From: an uncultured Ruminococcus sp. | GTDB taxonomy: Bacteria > Bacillota > Clostridia > Oscillospirales > Ruminococcaceae | Direction: 5' to 3' | Assembly: GCA_900318825.1 (NCBI GenBank) | Contig: ONMB01000011.1 | Location: 40,743-104,742 of the forward strand | Length of the DNA stretch: 64,000 nt | Shown: piece by piece, positions 35,728-45,399 of the stretch | How positions within the stretch are numbered: the stretch's first letter is position 1 | Layout: every line of letters starts with the position of its first letter | Translations under genes and position numbers: made by a program | Notes under the pieces: generated by a model | Seen by the model: the letters and a program-made list of their open reading frames with translations, nothing else | Database searches by the model: none | What the model was told of the DNA's origin: nothing

Positions 35728-36450
35728 CTACATATTATTTGTTAAAAACATCAAAATTGACATAGCAGTTATTGGTGCAGTTTCACAACGAAGTATGCGT
35801 TTGCCGAGCCAGACCTGAACAGCTCCGGCTTCAACAGCAGCCTGGGCTTCCTCTTTGTCAAAGCCGCCCTCGCTGCCTATGACGAGCCCGACGGTTTTGG
35901 CACCTTTCAGACCGGCTTCGCCGAACGAAACTCCGCCCTCCTCCTCGTAAAGGATAACGGTGCGGTCGAGAGCCTTCATCATTTCGAGAGCCTGCTTGTA
36001 GCTCACCATAGGCTCGACTGTCGGGATTATTCCCCTGCCGGACTGCTTTGCGGCTTCCGCCGCTATCTTGTTCAGACGGACCAGCTTTTTCGTGAAATCC
36101 TTACTGTCCGGACGAGATATACAGCGTCTCGTCAGCACCGGAACTATCCTCGTCACGCCCAGCTCAACGCTCTTCTGAATGATGTACTCGAGCTTGTCGA
36201 GCTTCGGAACAGCCTGAAACAGCGTTACTTCTATATCCGGCTCGGCAGCGCACCTGTGCTTTTCGACAAGGTCAAGAGTGACGCTCTCGCCTGTTATTCC
36301 GCGGATAGTGCAGTTGTAGTCCACGCCGCGGCAGCAGACCGTCACCGGCTCGCCGACCTTCATTCTCAGGGAAAAGCCGATGTGATGAGCATCGCTGCCG
36401 GTCAGGCAGATGTTCCCCTCGTCTATATCGTCAACAAAAAATCTTGGCAT
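35728..36450 (-). CDS. rsmE: 16S rRNA m3U1498 methyltransferase RsmE
   Basis: The 240-residue SPOUT methyltransferase has the N-terminal PUA-like domain (HHIGFSLRMKVGEPVTV) and the SAM-binding knot GLVIGSEGGFDKEEAQ ... VWLGKRILRCETAPITAM. It methylates N3 of U1498 in 16S rRNA. It lies 15 nt after polA and is probably co-transcribed. Confidence 0.95.
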   Translation of the reverse strand: MPRFFVDDIDEGNICLTGSDAHHIGFSLRMKVGEPVTVCCRGVDYNCTIRGITGESVTLDLVEKHRCAAEPDIEVTLFQAVPKLDKLEYIIQKSVELGVTRIVPVLTRRCISRPDSKDFTKKLVRLNKIAAEAAKQSGRGIIPTVEPMVSYKQALEMMKALDRTVILYEEEGGVSFGEAGLKGAKTVGLVIGSEGGFDKEEAQAAVEAGAVQVWLGKRILRCETAPITAMSILMFLTNNM

Positions 36451-36465
36451 AGTTCCTCCTGTATT

Positions 36466-39006
36466 TTACTGCTTCGCTTCGTACCACGAATGTCCGCAGT
36501 GAACGTCCACGGACAGCGGCACCTTCATATCGTACACGCCCTGCATTTCCTCTTTCAGTATCTCCGAAGCGCGTTCCGAACAGCTCTCGTCCGCCTCGAG
36601 AATGAGCTCATCGTGTACCTGCAATATCAGCTTTGCAGCGATATTCTCGGCTTTGAGCCTCCTGTAAACGTTTATCATCGCTATTTTGATAAGATCGGCA
36701 GCCGTTCCCTGAACGGGCGTGTTCATCGCTATCCTCCTGCCGGCAGCCTGAAGCATCTTGTTTGACGAAGCGAGTTCCGGTATACGGCGTTTTCTGCCGA
36801 ACATCGTCGTCACGCAGCCGTCACGCTCTGCACCGTCAACGGTCGAGTCCATGAACTCCTTGACCTTCGGGAAACGCTCAAGGTAGTCGGCGATGTACTT
36901 CTTCGCCTGAGCGACAGAAGTTCCGATGTCCTTGGAGAGCGAAAAAGCTCCGATGCCGTAGATAATGCCGAAATTTACGGCTTTTGCGGCACTTCTCATC
37001 TCGGGAGTCACCATGAATACCGGCATATCAAAGACCTGTGCCGCCGTCGAGGTGTGGAAGTCCTCGCCCGATGTGAAGGCAGCCGCCATATTCTCATCGC
37101 CGCAGAGGTGCGCCATAACTCGCAGCTCGATCTGGCTGTAATCGGCGTCCACGAGCACCTTTCCCTCCGGCGCAGTGAAAAACTTCCTCATACGCGATCC
37201 GAGCTCGGTGCGGACGGGGATATTCTGCATATTCGGCTCAGTCGAGGATATACGTCCGGTGCGAGTCTCGGTCTGCCTGAACCATGTGTGTATCCTGCCG
37301 TCGGGAGCTATCTTGTCGAGGAGTCCTGCGACGTAGGTCGAATTCAGCTTGGTGTACTGGCGGTATTTCAGCACGTTATCGACTATCGGGGAGTGGTTTC
37401 TCAGCTCCTCGAGCACCTCCGCGTTGGTGGAGTAGCCGCTCTTGGTCTTTTTCTTCGCCGGAAGTCCAAGCTCTTCAAAGAGGACCGTTCCGAGCTGTTT
37501 AGGCGAAGCTATGTTGAACTCATGACCTGCCTCGTCGAATATCATCTGCTGTGTTTCCTCTATCATCTCCGAGAGGTATGTGCCGAACTCCTCAACGCCC
37601 TTGCGGTCGATGCAGATGCCGGAGTCCTCCATAGAAGCCAGAACCTCGGTCAGCGGGAGCTCGATATTCTCCATAAGCTCTGTCATGCCCTCGGACTCTA
37701 TCTCACCGCGGAGCTTCTCAACGAGTCCTCCGAGCGAAAGCAGGTCGGCAAGCCCACCGTTCTCCGAATAATAGTGAACGCCGTACTCCGCGCAGAGCTT
37801 GTCCACAGCGTAGTCAGAAGCCGAGGAATTGAGCAGATAACCGCATATTGCTGCATCGCTGCGAAGATTTTTCAGCTCGCCGCCGTGAGCCATTGCGAAA
37901 CGGTAGTGTGCCTTTGCGTCGTCAGTGGACTTTTCGCAGTCCGAGGCAAAAAAACGCAGTATCATGGCTTCATCGTTCGATGTGCAGACCTTGTTGCCGC
38001 TGCGTACCGTGAGAATGCCGTCCCTGAACAGGTAGTCGCACTTCTCCAGACCGTCAATAACGTCCTCTGTGAGCGGAGCTTCTTCCGGCTCTATCGGCTG
38101 AATTTCCGCCGGTGCCTCCGCCTGAACGGAAGCGTTGCTGCCCTCAGTCGCACTGACTCCGAGCTTGTCGAGCAGCTTGAACATCTCCAGCTCGGTCAGC
38201 AGTGTGCTTATACCGGCACTGTCGGGCTCTGCAAGGCGGTAATTCTCCGGAACAGAGTCGATAGGCGCATCGCGGACGATAGTTGCAAGCCACTTGCTCT
38301 CCTTTGCGGACTCCGCACCGGCTGCCAGCTTCGCCTTAACGCCCTTTGTCAGTCCGGAGTCCTCATAGCCGGCGTAGAGTGCTTCAAGGCTGCCGAACTC
38401 CTTGATAAGAGAGGAAGCCGTCTTTTCACCTATACCGGCAACGCCCGGTATATTGTCCGAGCTGTCGCCCATAAGAGCTTTCAGGTCGATGAGCTTTATT
38501 GGCTCGAAGCCGTAGTCCTCGCGGAAACGCTCCGGTGTGTAGCGGATAGTCTCCTTGTTGGTCGCAAGGAGTACGGTGACGTTATCGTCAATGAGCTGGA
38601 GGCTGTCGCGGTCACCGGTGAGCACGAAGCACTCGTCGCCCTTTGCAGAACAGGCTGCCGCGAGGGTTCCGAGGATATCGTCAGCCTCATAGCCCTCACA
38701 TTCCACGACCTTAACGCCCATAAGTCCGAGGAGCTCCTTTACTCTCGGGAGCTGCTGCGCGAGCTCCGGCGGCATACCCTTGCGGTTAGCCTTGTAGTAG
38801 TCGGCAGCCTTATGGCGGAAGGTCGGTGAGCGCAGGTCAAACGCAACTGCGACCGCGTCCGGCGAAATATCGGCGGTATTCCGCAGATAAATATTCATAA
38901 AACCGAATATCGCATTGGTGAATTCGCCCTTCTTATTGGAAAGCAGCTTTATACCGTAGAAAGCGCGGTTGAGAATGCTGTTTCCGTCTATCGCAAGAAA
39001 TCTCAT
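36466..39006 (-). CDS. polA: DNA polymerase I
   Basis: The 846-residue protein has the 5'-nuclease domain (about 1-290: FLAIDGNSILNRAFYG, GVAGIGEKTASSLIKEFG) and a family A polymerase domain (about 470-846) with VDADYSQIELRVMAHL (motif A), RSAAKAVNFGIIYGIGAFSL (motif B) and ILQVHDELILEAD (motif C). The 3'-5' exonuclease region (about 300-460) is present but the DxE and other acidic metal ligands are absent, so it should not proofread, as in many Clostridia. The start at MRFLAIDGN has AAGGAG 6 nt upstream; a longer frame of 30 codons is rejected. Confidence 0.96.
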   Translation of the reverse strand: MRFLAIDGNSILNRAFYGIKLLSNKKGEFTNAIFGFMNIYLRNTADISPDAVAVAFDLRSPTFRHKAADYYKANRKGMPPELAQQLPRVKELLGLMGVKVVECEGYEADDILGTLAAACSAKGDECFVLTGDRDSLQLIDDNVTVLLATNKETIRYTPERFREDYGFEPIKLIDLKALMGDSSDNIPGVAGIGEKTASSLIKEFGSLEALYAGYEDSGLTKGVKAKLAAGAESAKESKWLATIVRDAPIDSVPENYRLAEPDSAGISTLLTELEMFKLLDKLGVSATEGSNASVQAEAPAEIQPIEPEEAPLTEDVIDGLEKCDYLFRDGILTVRSGNKVCTSNDEAMILRFFASDCEKSTDDAKAHYRFAMAHGGELKNLRSDAAICGYLLNSSASDYAVDKLCAEYGVHYYSENGGLADLLSLGGLVEKLRGEIESEGMTELMENIELPLTEVLASMEDSGICIDRKGVEEFGTYLSEMIEETQQMIFDEAGHEFNIASPKQLGTVLFEELGLPAKKKTKSGYSTNAEVLEELRNHSPIVDNVLKYRQYTKLNSTYVAGLLDKIAPDGRIHTWFRQTETRTGRISSTEPNMQNIPVRTELGSRMRKFFTAPEGKVLVDADYSQIELRVMAHLCGDENMAAAFTSGEDFHTSTAAQVFDMPVFMVTPEMRSAAKAVNFGIIYGIGAFSLSKDIGTSVAQAKKYIADYLERFPKVKEFMDSTVDGAERDGCVTTMFGRKRRIPELASSNKMLQAAGRRIAMNTPVQGTAADLIKIAMINVYRRLKAENIAAKLILQVHDELILEADESCSERASEILKEEMQGVYDMKVPLSVDVHCGHSWYEAKQ

Positions 39007-39055
39007 TCTTTTCTCCTTAATGATTATTGCGCACGGGTTTCCCTCATACAATTTA

Positions 39056-39084
39056 ATTATACGACATTCTGCCTGATTTTGCAA
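39056..39084 (-). promoter_or_regulatory. Promoter of polA-rsmE
   Basis: Minus strand: TTGCAA (39079-39084), 17 bp, TATAAT (39056-39061). Confidence 0.7.
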
Positions 39085-39103
39085 TAGCCGCCGCACAAAA
39101 GCA

Positions 39104-39132
39104 TTGACAAGATGAACGGCAGGTCGTATAAT
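39104..39132 (+). promoter_or_regulatory. Promoter of the GDPD gene
   Basis: TTGACA (39104-39109), 17 bp, TATAAT (39127-39132). It is back to back with the polA promoter. Confidence 0.8.
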
Positions 39133-39192
39133 TAGTAGAGTGATAAGTCAGCACATTCGGCTGTCTTAAAAATGTATTCCGGGGATATTTCT

Positions 39193-41013
39193 ATGAAAAA
39201 CTTTTTCAGATCAATGTGGACCTTCGTTCGTGCTCTGCCCCATTTTCTGCTGTTTGAAGCCATATTCAAGCTGATGCTCCTTGCGATAGGCGCTCCGATA
39301 ATGACGCTGCTGCTCAAGCTCACGATGAAGCTCGCCGGAGTCTCCTACCTCGACGACGAACACCTTCTCGTCTATCTGCACAGTCCGGCAACTATCTTCG
39401 TTATCACGATATTGCTCTTCGTTTCGGGATTTTTCACGTTCGTGGAGCTGTCGGGACTCATCGCCTGTTTCAGCTGTGCCGCAAAAAACGAAAAAATAAC
39501 CGTCGGCGGTATGCTCCTGACCGGCTTCAAGAGCTTCAAAAAGGCGTTCCGCGGCTCTGGCATACTGCGTTTCGCGCTGTTCACGGTCATTATGATGCTG
39601 GCGGAATCCACTATCTCGTCCGGTATCCTGCTCGCACCGCTGCTCCCTCTGCTGAGAACAGTATTCGCCGGGATCAGCAGTTTTGCCGCAATATGGGCAT
39701 ATGTACTCATCGAAGCCCTCTTTGCCTTCATCATCATCGACCGCATATACAGCCTTCATTACCTCATACTCACGGATAAATCCTTCCCGGACTGCGTCCG
39801 TGCGAGCTGCGAAAAGATCAGCCGCAAGAGGATAAAAACGGCTCTCTCATTCCTGCTGTGGGCACTCGCTATAACCGGCGTGATACTGTTAGTGACCTTC
39901 GGTCTCAGCCTTATCGCAGTAATGTTCATCAAGGGCTTCTCAAAGCCTGATTCGGCATTCCGCAGCGCCCTAAGGATATTCACCTACGCTGTAAAGGTAT
40001 TCACGGCAGTTTCGTCTTTCTTTGCCGCACCCGCAATGATATGCTGGATAACCGGACGCTTCTTCGCAGACGCCGGAGATGACGAGCAGTTCACTCTCCC
40101 AGACCGCAACCGCAAGAAAATGGAAAAGTCCCACAAGGCTGTCCTCATCATAACCGTGCTCGTATCTTCGGCTATGATAAATTTCAGTTACTTCCGGGCG
40201 CTCTACAAGGGCAATATCATACTCAACGCCGGCATATTCACAAGGACTCAGGTGACTGCTCACCGCGGATTTTCCTCAGTCGCTCCCGAAAACACGCTCT
40301 ACGCCTTTGAAGCGGCTATGGACAGCTACACCGATTACATAGAGCTCGACGTTCAGCTCACTAAGGACAACGTCCTCGTCGTATTCCACGACGACAAGAT
40401 AGACCGCGTCACCGACGGCAGAGGCAGACTCACCGACTACACCTACGAGGAGCTCCAGCAGTTCTCAGCCGGCAAGCGCTTCGGGCACAAAGGTCAGTTC
40501 GACGATGCAAAGATACCAACTCTCGAGGAAGTCTTACAGCTCGTCGGCAAGGATAAGATGTTCAACATCGAGATAAAGGACGTGGGCGACTCCGTCCGCG
40601 CGACCGAAAAGACCGTTGAACTCATCGAGAAATACGGCTTGACTACCTCCTGCTATGTGACCTCGTTCTCCTATCCGCTGCTGAAGATAGTGAAGCGCCT
40701 CCAGCCTAAGATAAAGACCGCACTCATCGCAAACGTCGCTATATCGACTTCCTATTCGCAGCTCCGCTCGATAGACGCCGTGAGCCTTAACTACATTTTC
40801 GTCAATCAGAACGTCGTCAACAGCGCTCATCAGAACGGCAAGCGCGTTTTCGTCTGGACCGTTGACCGCCGCGAGGATATGGAACAGATGATGATACTCG
40901 GCGTTGACAACATAATCACCAACAAACCCGATCTTGCTGCCGAGGTCGTATACTCAAACAGCGTCGGCGACACGATATTAAAGCTGCTCGAGGTCGTATT
41001 CGGCAGACAATAA
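39193..41013 (+). CDS. Membrane glycerophosphodiester phosphodiesterase
   Basis: The 606-residue protein combines an N-terminal membrane domain of about 330 residues with some six to eight helices (GPDPase_memb-like) and a C-terminal GDPD barrel. The barrel has VTAHRGFSSVAPENTLYAF (catalytic His and metal Glu region), DYIELDVQLTKD (metal Glu-x-Asp), VVFHDDKIDR (second His) and VWTVDR near the end. It hydrolyses glycerophosphodiesters, and such membrane forms have been linked to lipid or lipoteichoic acid turnover. The start is the ATG after GGGGA; a start seven codons upstream is possible. Confidence 0.88.
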   Translation: MKNFFRSMWTFVRALPHFLLFEAIFKLMLLAIGAPIMTLLLKLTMKLAGVSYLDDEHLLVYLHSPATIFVITILLFVSGFFTFVELSGLIACFSCAAKNEKITVGGMLLTGFKSFKKAFRGSGILRFALFTVIMMLAESTISSGILLAPLLPLLRTVFAGISSFAAIWAYVLIEALFAFIIIDRIYSLHYLILTDKSFPDCVRASCEKISRKRIKTALSFLLWALAITGVILLVTFGLSLIAVMFIKGFSKPDSAFRSALRIFTYAVKVFTAVSSFFAAPAMICWITGRFFADAGDDEQFTLPDRNRKKMEKSHKAVLIITVLVSSAMINFSYFRALYKGNIILNAGIFTRTQVTAHRGFSSVAPENTLYAFEAAMDSYTDYIELDVQLTKDNVLVVFHDDKIDRVTDGRGRLTDYTYEELQQFSAGKRFGHKGQFDDAKIPTLEEVLQLVGKDKMFNIEIKDVGDSVRATEKTVELIEKYGLTTSCYVTSFSYPLLKIVKRLQPKIKTALIANVAISTSYSQLRSIDAVSLNYIFVNQNVVNSAHQNGKRVFVWTVDRREDMEQMMILGVDNIITNKPDLAAEVVYSNSVGDTILKLLEVVFGRQ

Positions 41014-41046
41014 CAGAACATACAAAGCTAACAGGAATATACACAA

Positions 41047-41081
41047 AAAGGACGTACCCTCTTGGATACGTCCTTTGTTTT
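41047..41081. terminator. Bidirectional terminator
   Basis: AAAGGACGTA/TACGTCCTTT stem (41047-41056 with 41067-41076) with U-runs on both strands, between the GDPD gene and the convergent xylanase gene. Confidence 0.88.
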
Positions 41082-41085
41082 TGAT

Positions 41086-43062
41086 TTAGTCCTCGCGGTA
41101 GGGGAGCTCAGTAATAAGTCTGAGCTTATACTTCTGGATAATAAGCGCGTCCTTATTGTTTACGCTGCCGTCACTGTTGACGTCAGCCTGCTGTTTTCCG
41201 AGTTTCTTGATACTGAGAGAGCTCTTGCCCACGTCGTACTTGTCAGGGTTTGTGGAAACCTGCATAACGAGTACAGCGTCTGCGATATTTATGAAACTGT
41301 CACAGTTTGCATCGCCGCATAAGAGAGCGCCGGTAGCGTGTGAGCTGCTCTCACTCGCAGTCTGTGACTCAGTCTCCGGCTCTGTGGGAGGAGCTGAGGT
41401 AGTGTACTCTATGCCGTCAACGATGGACTCGAAGCAGGGCTTTACGGAGTAGTCCTTGTTGAAGAGGAGCGGATCGCGGTCAGCTCTCCAGCTGAGGTCA
41501 TCGGTGGTTCCCCAAACGACAACAGCGGAAATATAATCCTTATAATCAACGAGAGCGTCCATGATATCGCTGTAATACTTAGCCTGAAGGTCAAATTTCT
41601 TGCCGTTTACAGTAGCGTCGAGCTCTGTTACCTGAATGTCGAGACCGGTCTTGCTGAACTTCTCAAGAGCCTGTCTGTACATAGCAACGTTCGGGAAAGG
41701 ATCAGGCTCGCCGTTGTTTGTAACGTTGAGGTGAGACTGCATACCGATGCCGTCGATGAAATGACCGTCAGAGTTTATATCCTTGCAGAGCTTTACGATA
41801 GCGTCGCTCTTCTGCATATACTCGTTGAAGTCGTTGTAGTAGAGCTTGCAGCCCTCGGGAGCGTACTTCTTGGCAAATTCAAAAGCAGGCTTGATGAATG
41901 AATTGTCGCCGAATATCTTTACCCACGGTGAGGACTCATAGTTGTTGTCGTCAGCCGGGAAGCCTGCTTTTCTGGGCTCACCGTAGTCGCTGAAGCACTC
42001 GTTAACAACGTCCCATGCGTAGAAGTCGATGTCGGAGTAATCCTTCTTTACGGCTGCGAAAACGTTCTTGATGTAGTTTTCCATACGCTTGAGCATCTTT
42101 TCCTTTGATACCCAATCGCCTTCGGGATCGTAGTTCTCCTTGAAGAACCACATAGGAGTCTGCTGGTGCCATACAAGAACGTGACCTCTCATCGGGATCT
42201 TATACTTGCGGGCAAATTCAAGGATAGGCTTAGCAGTTTCGAGCGATACCTGCGGATCTGTATCATTGCCGTCCTCAGCGAGTGCAAGGCAGGCAGCTCT
42301 GTCGAGAACGTTCTCGGGCTTGAGCTCATTGCCGGCGGTAAGGCTGTTGAAGTGCTTACGGATAAGGTCCTGAGTGGACTTAGGAGCTATCTCTGAAACG
42401 GTAGTTGCAGTACCGAACTTGAACATATCGCCGTAAACGTCCTTAAGTGAGGGAGCATCGGGATCCATATTGTTAGGTGAGAGCGAGATAGTGAAATCAT
42501 CTACACAGAGGTCGTTTGCGTCGCCCCATGTCTCGATGTATATGGAAACGTCCTTCTCCTCTGCACCGTATGCGAAGCTGGCATTCAGCTCAACATATTC
42601 GCCCTGTGAAGTACCCTTCACGAGGTTTGTGTACTGAGGCTGGTCAGAACCGCCGGGAGTATGCTGGAGCGAGATGCAGACTGTGTTATACCATGCAGCC
42701 TTTACCTTGACTGAGATATCGTACTTTACGCCCGGCTCAAGAACGCCGTCAACTGAGAGCGAAGGACCGTTCCAGCTCTCCTTGCGTCCTGTAACGGACA
42801 TTACCTTGCTTCCGCTCGGAGCCTTTGCGTCCTCGATAGCCTCGATAACAGAGGTATCGCTGTCGCCGCGCTTTGAGAATTTTGAAACGTCGCCGTCCTC
42901 GAAATCGGTCGAGAAAACTACCTGTGAGTCAGCAGCATATGCTGTTGTGAGGTTCCCTGAATTTACAGCAGGGACCGCAGCTATCGGATTGGCAGTCGCT
43001 GTACAGAGCAGTGCCGCACTGAGAGCGCTTGCAGTAAACGCTCTGAATTTTTTATTGTTCAT
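41086..43062 (-). CDS. GH10 endo-xylanase with CBM and dockerin
   Basis: The 658-residue secreted enzyme has a signal peptide (about 1-45, cut after AYA-AD), a CBM22-like module (about 48-195: VFSTDFEDGDVSKFSKRG ... DVSIYIETWGDANDLCVDDF), a GH10 barrel (about 205-550) with the acid/base Glu in WDVVNECF and the nucleophile Glu in VTELDAT, a Glu/Ser/Thr linker, and a type I dockerin (GDANCDSFINIADAVLVMQ and ADVNSDGSVNNKDALIIQKY). It cleaves beta-1,4-xylan as a cellulosome component. The start at MNNKKFR has GGGAGGG 6 nt upstream. It has its own promoter. Confidence 0.95.
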   Translation of the reverse strand: MNNKKFRAFTASALSAALLCTATANPIAAVPAVNSGNLTTAYAADSQVVFSTDFEDGDVSKFSKRGDSDTSVIEAIEDAKAPSGSKVMSVTGRKESWNGPSLSVDGVLEPGVKYDISVKVKAAWYNTVCISLQHTPGGSDQPQYTNLVKGTSQGEYVELNASFAYGAEEKDVSIYIETWGDANDLCVDDFTISLSPNNMDPDAPSLKDVYGDMFKFGTATTVSEIAPKSTQDLIRKHFNSLTAGNELKPENVLDRAACLALAEDGNDTDPQVSLETAKPILEFARKYKIPMRGHVLVWHQQTPMWFFKENYDPEGDWVSKEKMLKRMENYIKNVFAAVKKDYSDIDFYAWDVVNECFSDYGEPRKAGFPADDNNYESSPWVKIFGDNSFIKPAFEFAKKYAPEGCKLYYNDFNEYMQKSDAIVKLCKDINSDGHFIDGIGMQSHLNVTNNGEPDPFPNVAMYRQALEKFSKTGLDIQVTELDATVNGKKFDLQAKYYSDIMDALVDYKDYISAVVVWGTTDDLSWRADRDPLLFNKDYSVKPCFESIVDGIEYTTSAPPTEPETESQTASESSSHATGALLCGDANCDSFINIADAVLVMQVSTNPDKYDVGKSSLSIKKLGKQQADVNSDGSVNNKDALIIQKYKLRLITELPYRED

Positions 43063-43094
43063 TAAGAACCCTCCCAAAATATCTTTGTAATATA

Positions 43095-43123
43095 ATTTTA
43101 ACACAGCAAAACCCTACTGTCAA
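43095..43123 (-). promoter_or_regulatory. Promoter of the xylanase gene
   Basis: Minus strand: TTGACA (43118-43123), 17 bp, TAAAAT (43095-43100). No phased repeats like those at the GH9 gene are seen here. Confidence 0.7.
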
Positions 43124-43174
43124 TGAGTGGAAAACCAATTCCGCAAGATATGGTCAGATTATGGCAATAGCTAT

Positions 43175-43206
43175 AAAAAAGGACAGCCTCCCGAAGGAGA
43201 CTGTCC
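43175..43206 (-). terminator. Terminator of the GH9 gene
   Basis: Minus strand GGACAG.CTCC/GGAG.CTGTCC stem (43181-43206), UUCG loop, then six U. It lies 15 bp after the dockerin stop at 43222, not after the premature stop, which supports the longer original gene. Confidence 0.9.
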
Positions 43207-43221
43207 GTCGTCAGTTCTGAA

Positions 43222-43622
43222 TTAGAAAGACTTGATGAGACCGAGCTTGAACTTCTGGATAAGAAGTGCATCCTGGTTTGTTAATGAGCCGGACTCATTT
43301 ACGTCGCCGTTTGCCCAACCGATAGCAGTGATGCTCTTGGAGGACTTGCCTATGTCGTACTTGTCAGGGTTTGTAGCAACCTGCATTACGAGTACAGCGT
43401 CAGCGATATTTACGATACCGTCGCAGTTAGCGTCACCGAGCTTTGTGGGTGAAATGATGTTTGTTGTAGGCTTCTGAGTTGTAGTTGTTGTCTGAGTTGT
43501 TGTCTGTGATGAAGAGCCGTCTGTATAAACTCTGATAGCGTCGATTGTGAACTCGCCGCAGTCGATCCACCATACACCGAACTTGAGCTCGCCGTGGTAC
43601 TGTGTCTGGATTATGCTTGAAG
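43222..43622 (-). pseudogene. Out-of-frame end of GH9 gene: CBM end and dockerin
   Basis: In the frame shifted from the cellulase, this part reads TSSIIQTQYHGELKFGVWW (the rest of the carbohydrate-binding module), IDCGEFTIDAIRVYTDGSSS, a Thr-rich linker, and a complete dockerin (LGDANCDGIVNIADAVLVMQ; GDVNESGSLTNQDALLIQKF) ending at a TAA. It has no start of its own. Removing one A from the AAA run at 43623-43625 (TTT on plus) would join it to the cellulase frame. Confidence 0.85.
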
Positions 43623-45370
43623 TTTGTGATAGTACCCTTGTTGCCGGAGAATGTCTCCTGCATATCCTTTGTCATTGTCCAGTATTTGTCAGCAGCAACT
43701 GTTGTAGAAGTACCGAAAGCACCCTGCCACTTGCCGAGGCTGCTCTTGTTTGTGGAGATGTCGATCTCTACCTTGGAGACCTTATCCTTAGCGCCGACAC
43801 CGATATCAGCCCATTCCCAGCCGATCATCTCCATGCCTTCCTTATAAACTACCTTCTGATTGGGCTTGTACTCAACGTAACCGTCGCCTGTGCTGCCGGT
43901 AACTGTGGGCTGTGTTGTTGTAGGATTAGCCTGTGTTACGATCTGAGACTGAGTTGTTGTCTGGTAGATCTTTGTAACACCTGTGATGTTCTTGTCGATC
44001 TCACCGGTCTTGTAGAAGTGGTAGAGACCCGCAGCCGCACCAACGAGACCAGCATTATAGTCGAGAGCTACCTCGTTGCACTTATAATCCTTGATAGAAT
44101 CACTGTATGTACCGTTTGTATCAGCAGGACCGCCGGCGAGTGCGCCTACGAGAACAGGGCTGCCTGACTTAGCAACAGTGCTGTCGCCCATTTCGTCATA
44201 GTTCTGATAGCCGGAAGCTGCTCTGTGGTGAACGTTTACAGGAGATGTTGAATCAAATCCAACAACGAAGCATCTTGCAGGAGCAGAGCCAACGCCCTTC
44301 TTTCCTAAGATGTACTCCATCTGTCCCTTTGCCCAGTCAGCAGTACCCTTGCCGTGCTTAGCAGCAACGAGGGTTGTGAACTGAGCAGAGCAGTTATATC
44401 TTGCGCTGCCCCACTGCCAAGCATCGGGCTCAGCGATGCAGTAACCGTTGCCTGTGAACTTGCCGAGGTAATCTGTACCGCTCCAGTCGCTTGTGAACTC
44501 GCCCTTGAGCATTGAAGCACCGAGCTGAACGCTTTCCCAAGAATGAGCGGAATAAGCAGTAGGAGCCTTCTTCAGGTCATCGAGGTACTTGCTGTTGCCG
44601 GTAGCCTTATAGAGCCAGCCTGCAGCCCATGCGAGCTCATCAGATGTACCTGTCCAGTGAGCGTCGTAGAAAGTCTCTCCGCCGCCCTGAGCTGTATAGA
44701 AGCCGGTGTCCTTCTTGGAGAACTCGTAGAGAGCCTCAGCGTACTTGAGGTCATCAGCGTTCTTGAAGTTTACATAGTTAACTGCGAGAGCAGCTGCATA
44801 TTCAGCTGTTACGTTAGCAGCACCGCCTGTGGACCAGAGCATTCTGCCTCTGTAACCCTGCTTCTCCGGAGGTCCCCAGTAAGCGTGGTCAACGTTACCT
44901 TCACCTTTTTCGATTAGGACCTTTGAAACTGTATTGCCGTTGAGGACAGTAGCATCACGGAAGAACTTACAGAACTTGTCTGTTATCAGCTTGAGGTGAT
45001 CTGCCTGACCTGTATCACTGAAAGCATCAGGGAATTCATAATATGCCCAGCCGAGAGTTGAAGCGGTGTAGCCCTGAGGCTGACCGAACATAGCGTGGTC
45101 ACCTGCATCGTGGAAACCGCCGGGAACTTCGTCGTCCATATGGCAGTTGCTTCTCCATGAGAGACCGCAGCCTGAAACGTCGCCGCACATATTAGCGTCA
45201 TAGAAATAGAGAGAATACTGAAGGAGTCGTGCATAGTTGCTCGAATCCGCAGCATCAGCTGTTGACGGTGAAGTCTTTACAGCTGCTGACATTGAGCCTG
45301 CTACTGCTGTTACAGCGAGAATACCGCTCAGTGCAGCAGACTTAAGTCTGGAAAACTTTGATTTGTACAT
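43433..45370 (-). CDS. GH9 endoglucanase with CBM, frameshifted near the C-terminus
   Basis: The 645-residue reading frame has a signal peptide (about 1-41), a GH9 (alpha/alpha)6 domain (about 44-455) with the catalytic Asp pair in VPGGFHDAGDHAMFGQ (about 88-91) and the acid Glu in KCNEVALDYNAG, a Thr/Gln linker (about 465-490) and the start of a carbohydrate-binding module (DGYVEYKPNQKVVYKEGMEM). After GTITN the frame runs into nonsense (HNPDTVPRRAQV...) and stops at 43433. The true gene should extend to 43222. It hydrolyses cellulose beta-1,4 bonds, probably processively or as an endoglucanase; without the dockerin the product would not join the cellulosome. Confidence 0.88.
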   Translation of the reverse strand: MYKSKFSRLKSAALSGILAVTAVAGSMSAAVKTSPSTADAADSSNYARLLQYSLYFYDANMCGDVSGCGLSWRSNCHMDDEVPGGFHDAGDHAMFGQPQGYTASTLGWAYYEFPDAFSDTGQADHLKLITDKFCKFFRDATVLNGNTVSKVLIEKGEGNVDHAYWGPPEKQGYRGRMLWSTGGAANVTAEYAAALAVNYVNFKNADDLKYAEALYEFSKKDTGFYTAQGGGETFYDAHWTGTSDELAWAAGWLYKATGNSKYLDDLKKAPTAYSAHSWESVQLGASMLKGEFTSDWSGTDYLGKFTGNGYCIAEPDAWQWGSARYNCSAQFTTLVAAKHGKGTADWAKGQMEYILGKKGVGSAPARCFVVGFDSTSPVNVHHRAASGYQNYDEMGDSTVAKSGSPVLVGALAGGPADTNGTYSDSIKDYKCNEVALDYNAGLVGAAAGLYHFYKTGEIDKNITGVTKIYQTTTQSQIVTQANPTTTQPTVTGSTGDGYVEYKPNQKVVYKEGMEMIGWEWADIGVGAKDKVSKVEIDISTNKSSLGKWQGAFGTSTTVAADKYWTMTKDMQETFSGNKGTITNFKHNPDTVPRRAQVRCMVDRLRRVHNRRYQSLYRRLFITDNNSDNNYNSEAYNKHHFTHKAR

Positions 45371-45399
45371 TTTTTCACACTACTTTCTTTTTATTTTTT

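Noticed and set aside
37054-38829. A 591-codon plus-strand open frame
   Set aside because: It lies entirely opposite polA and has no family features or ribosome binding site; a shadow caused by the codon bias of polA.
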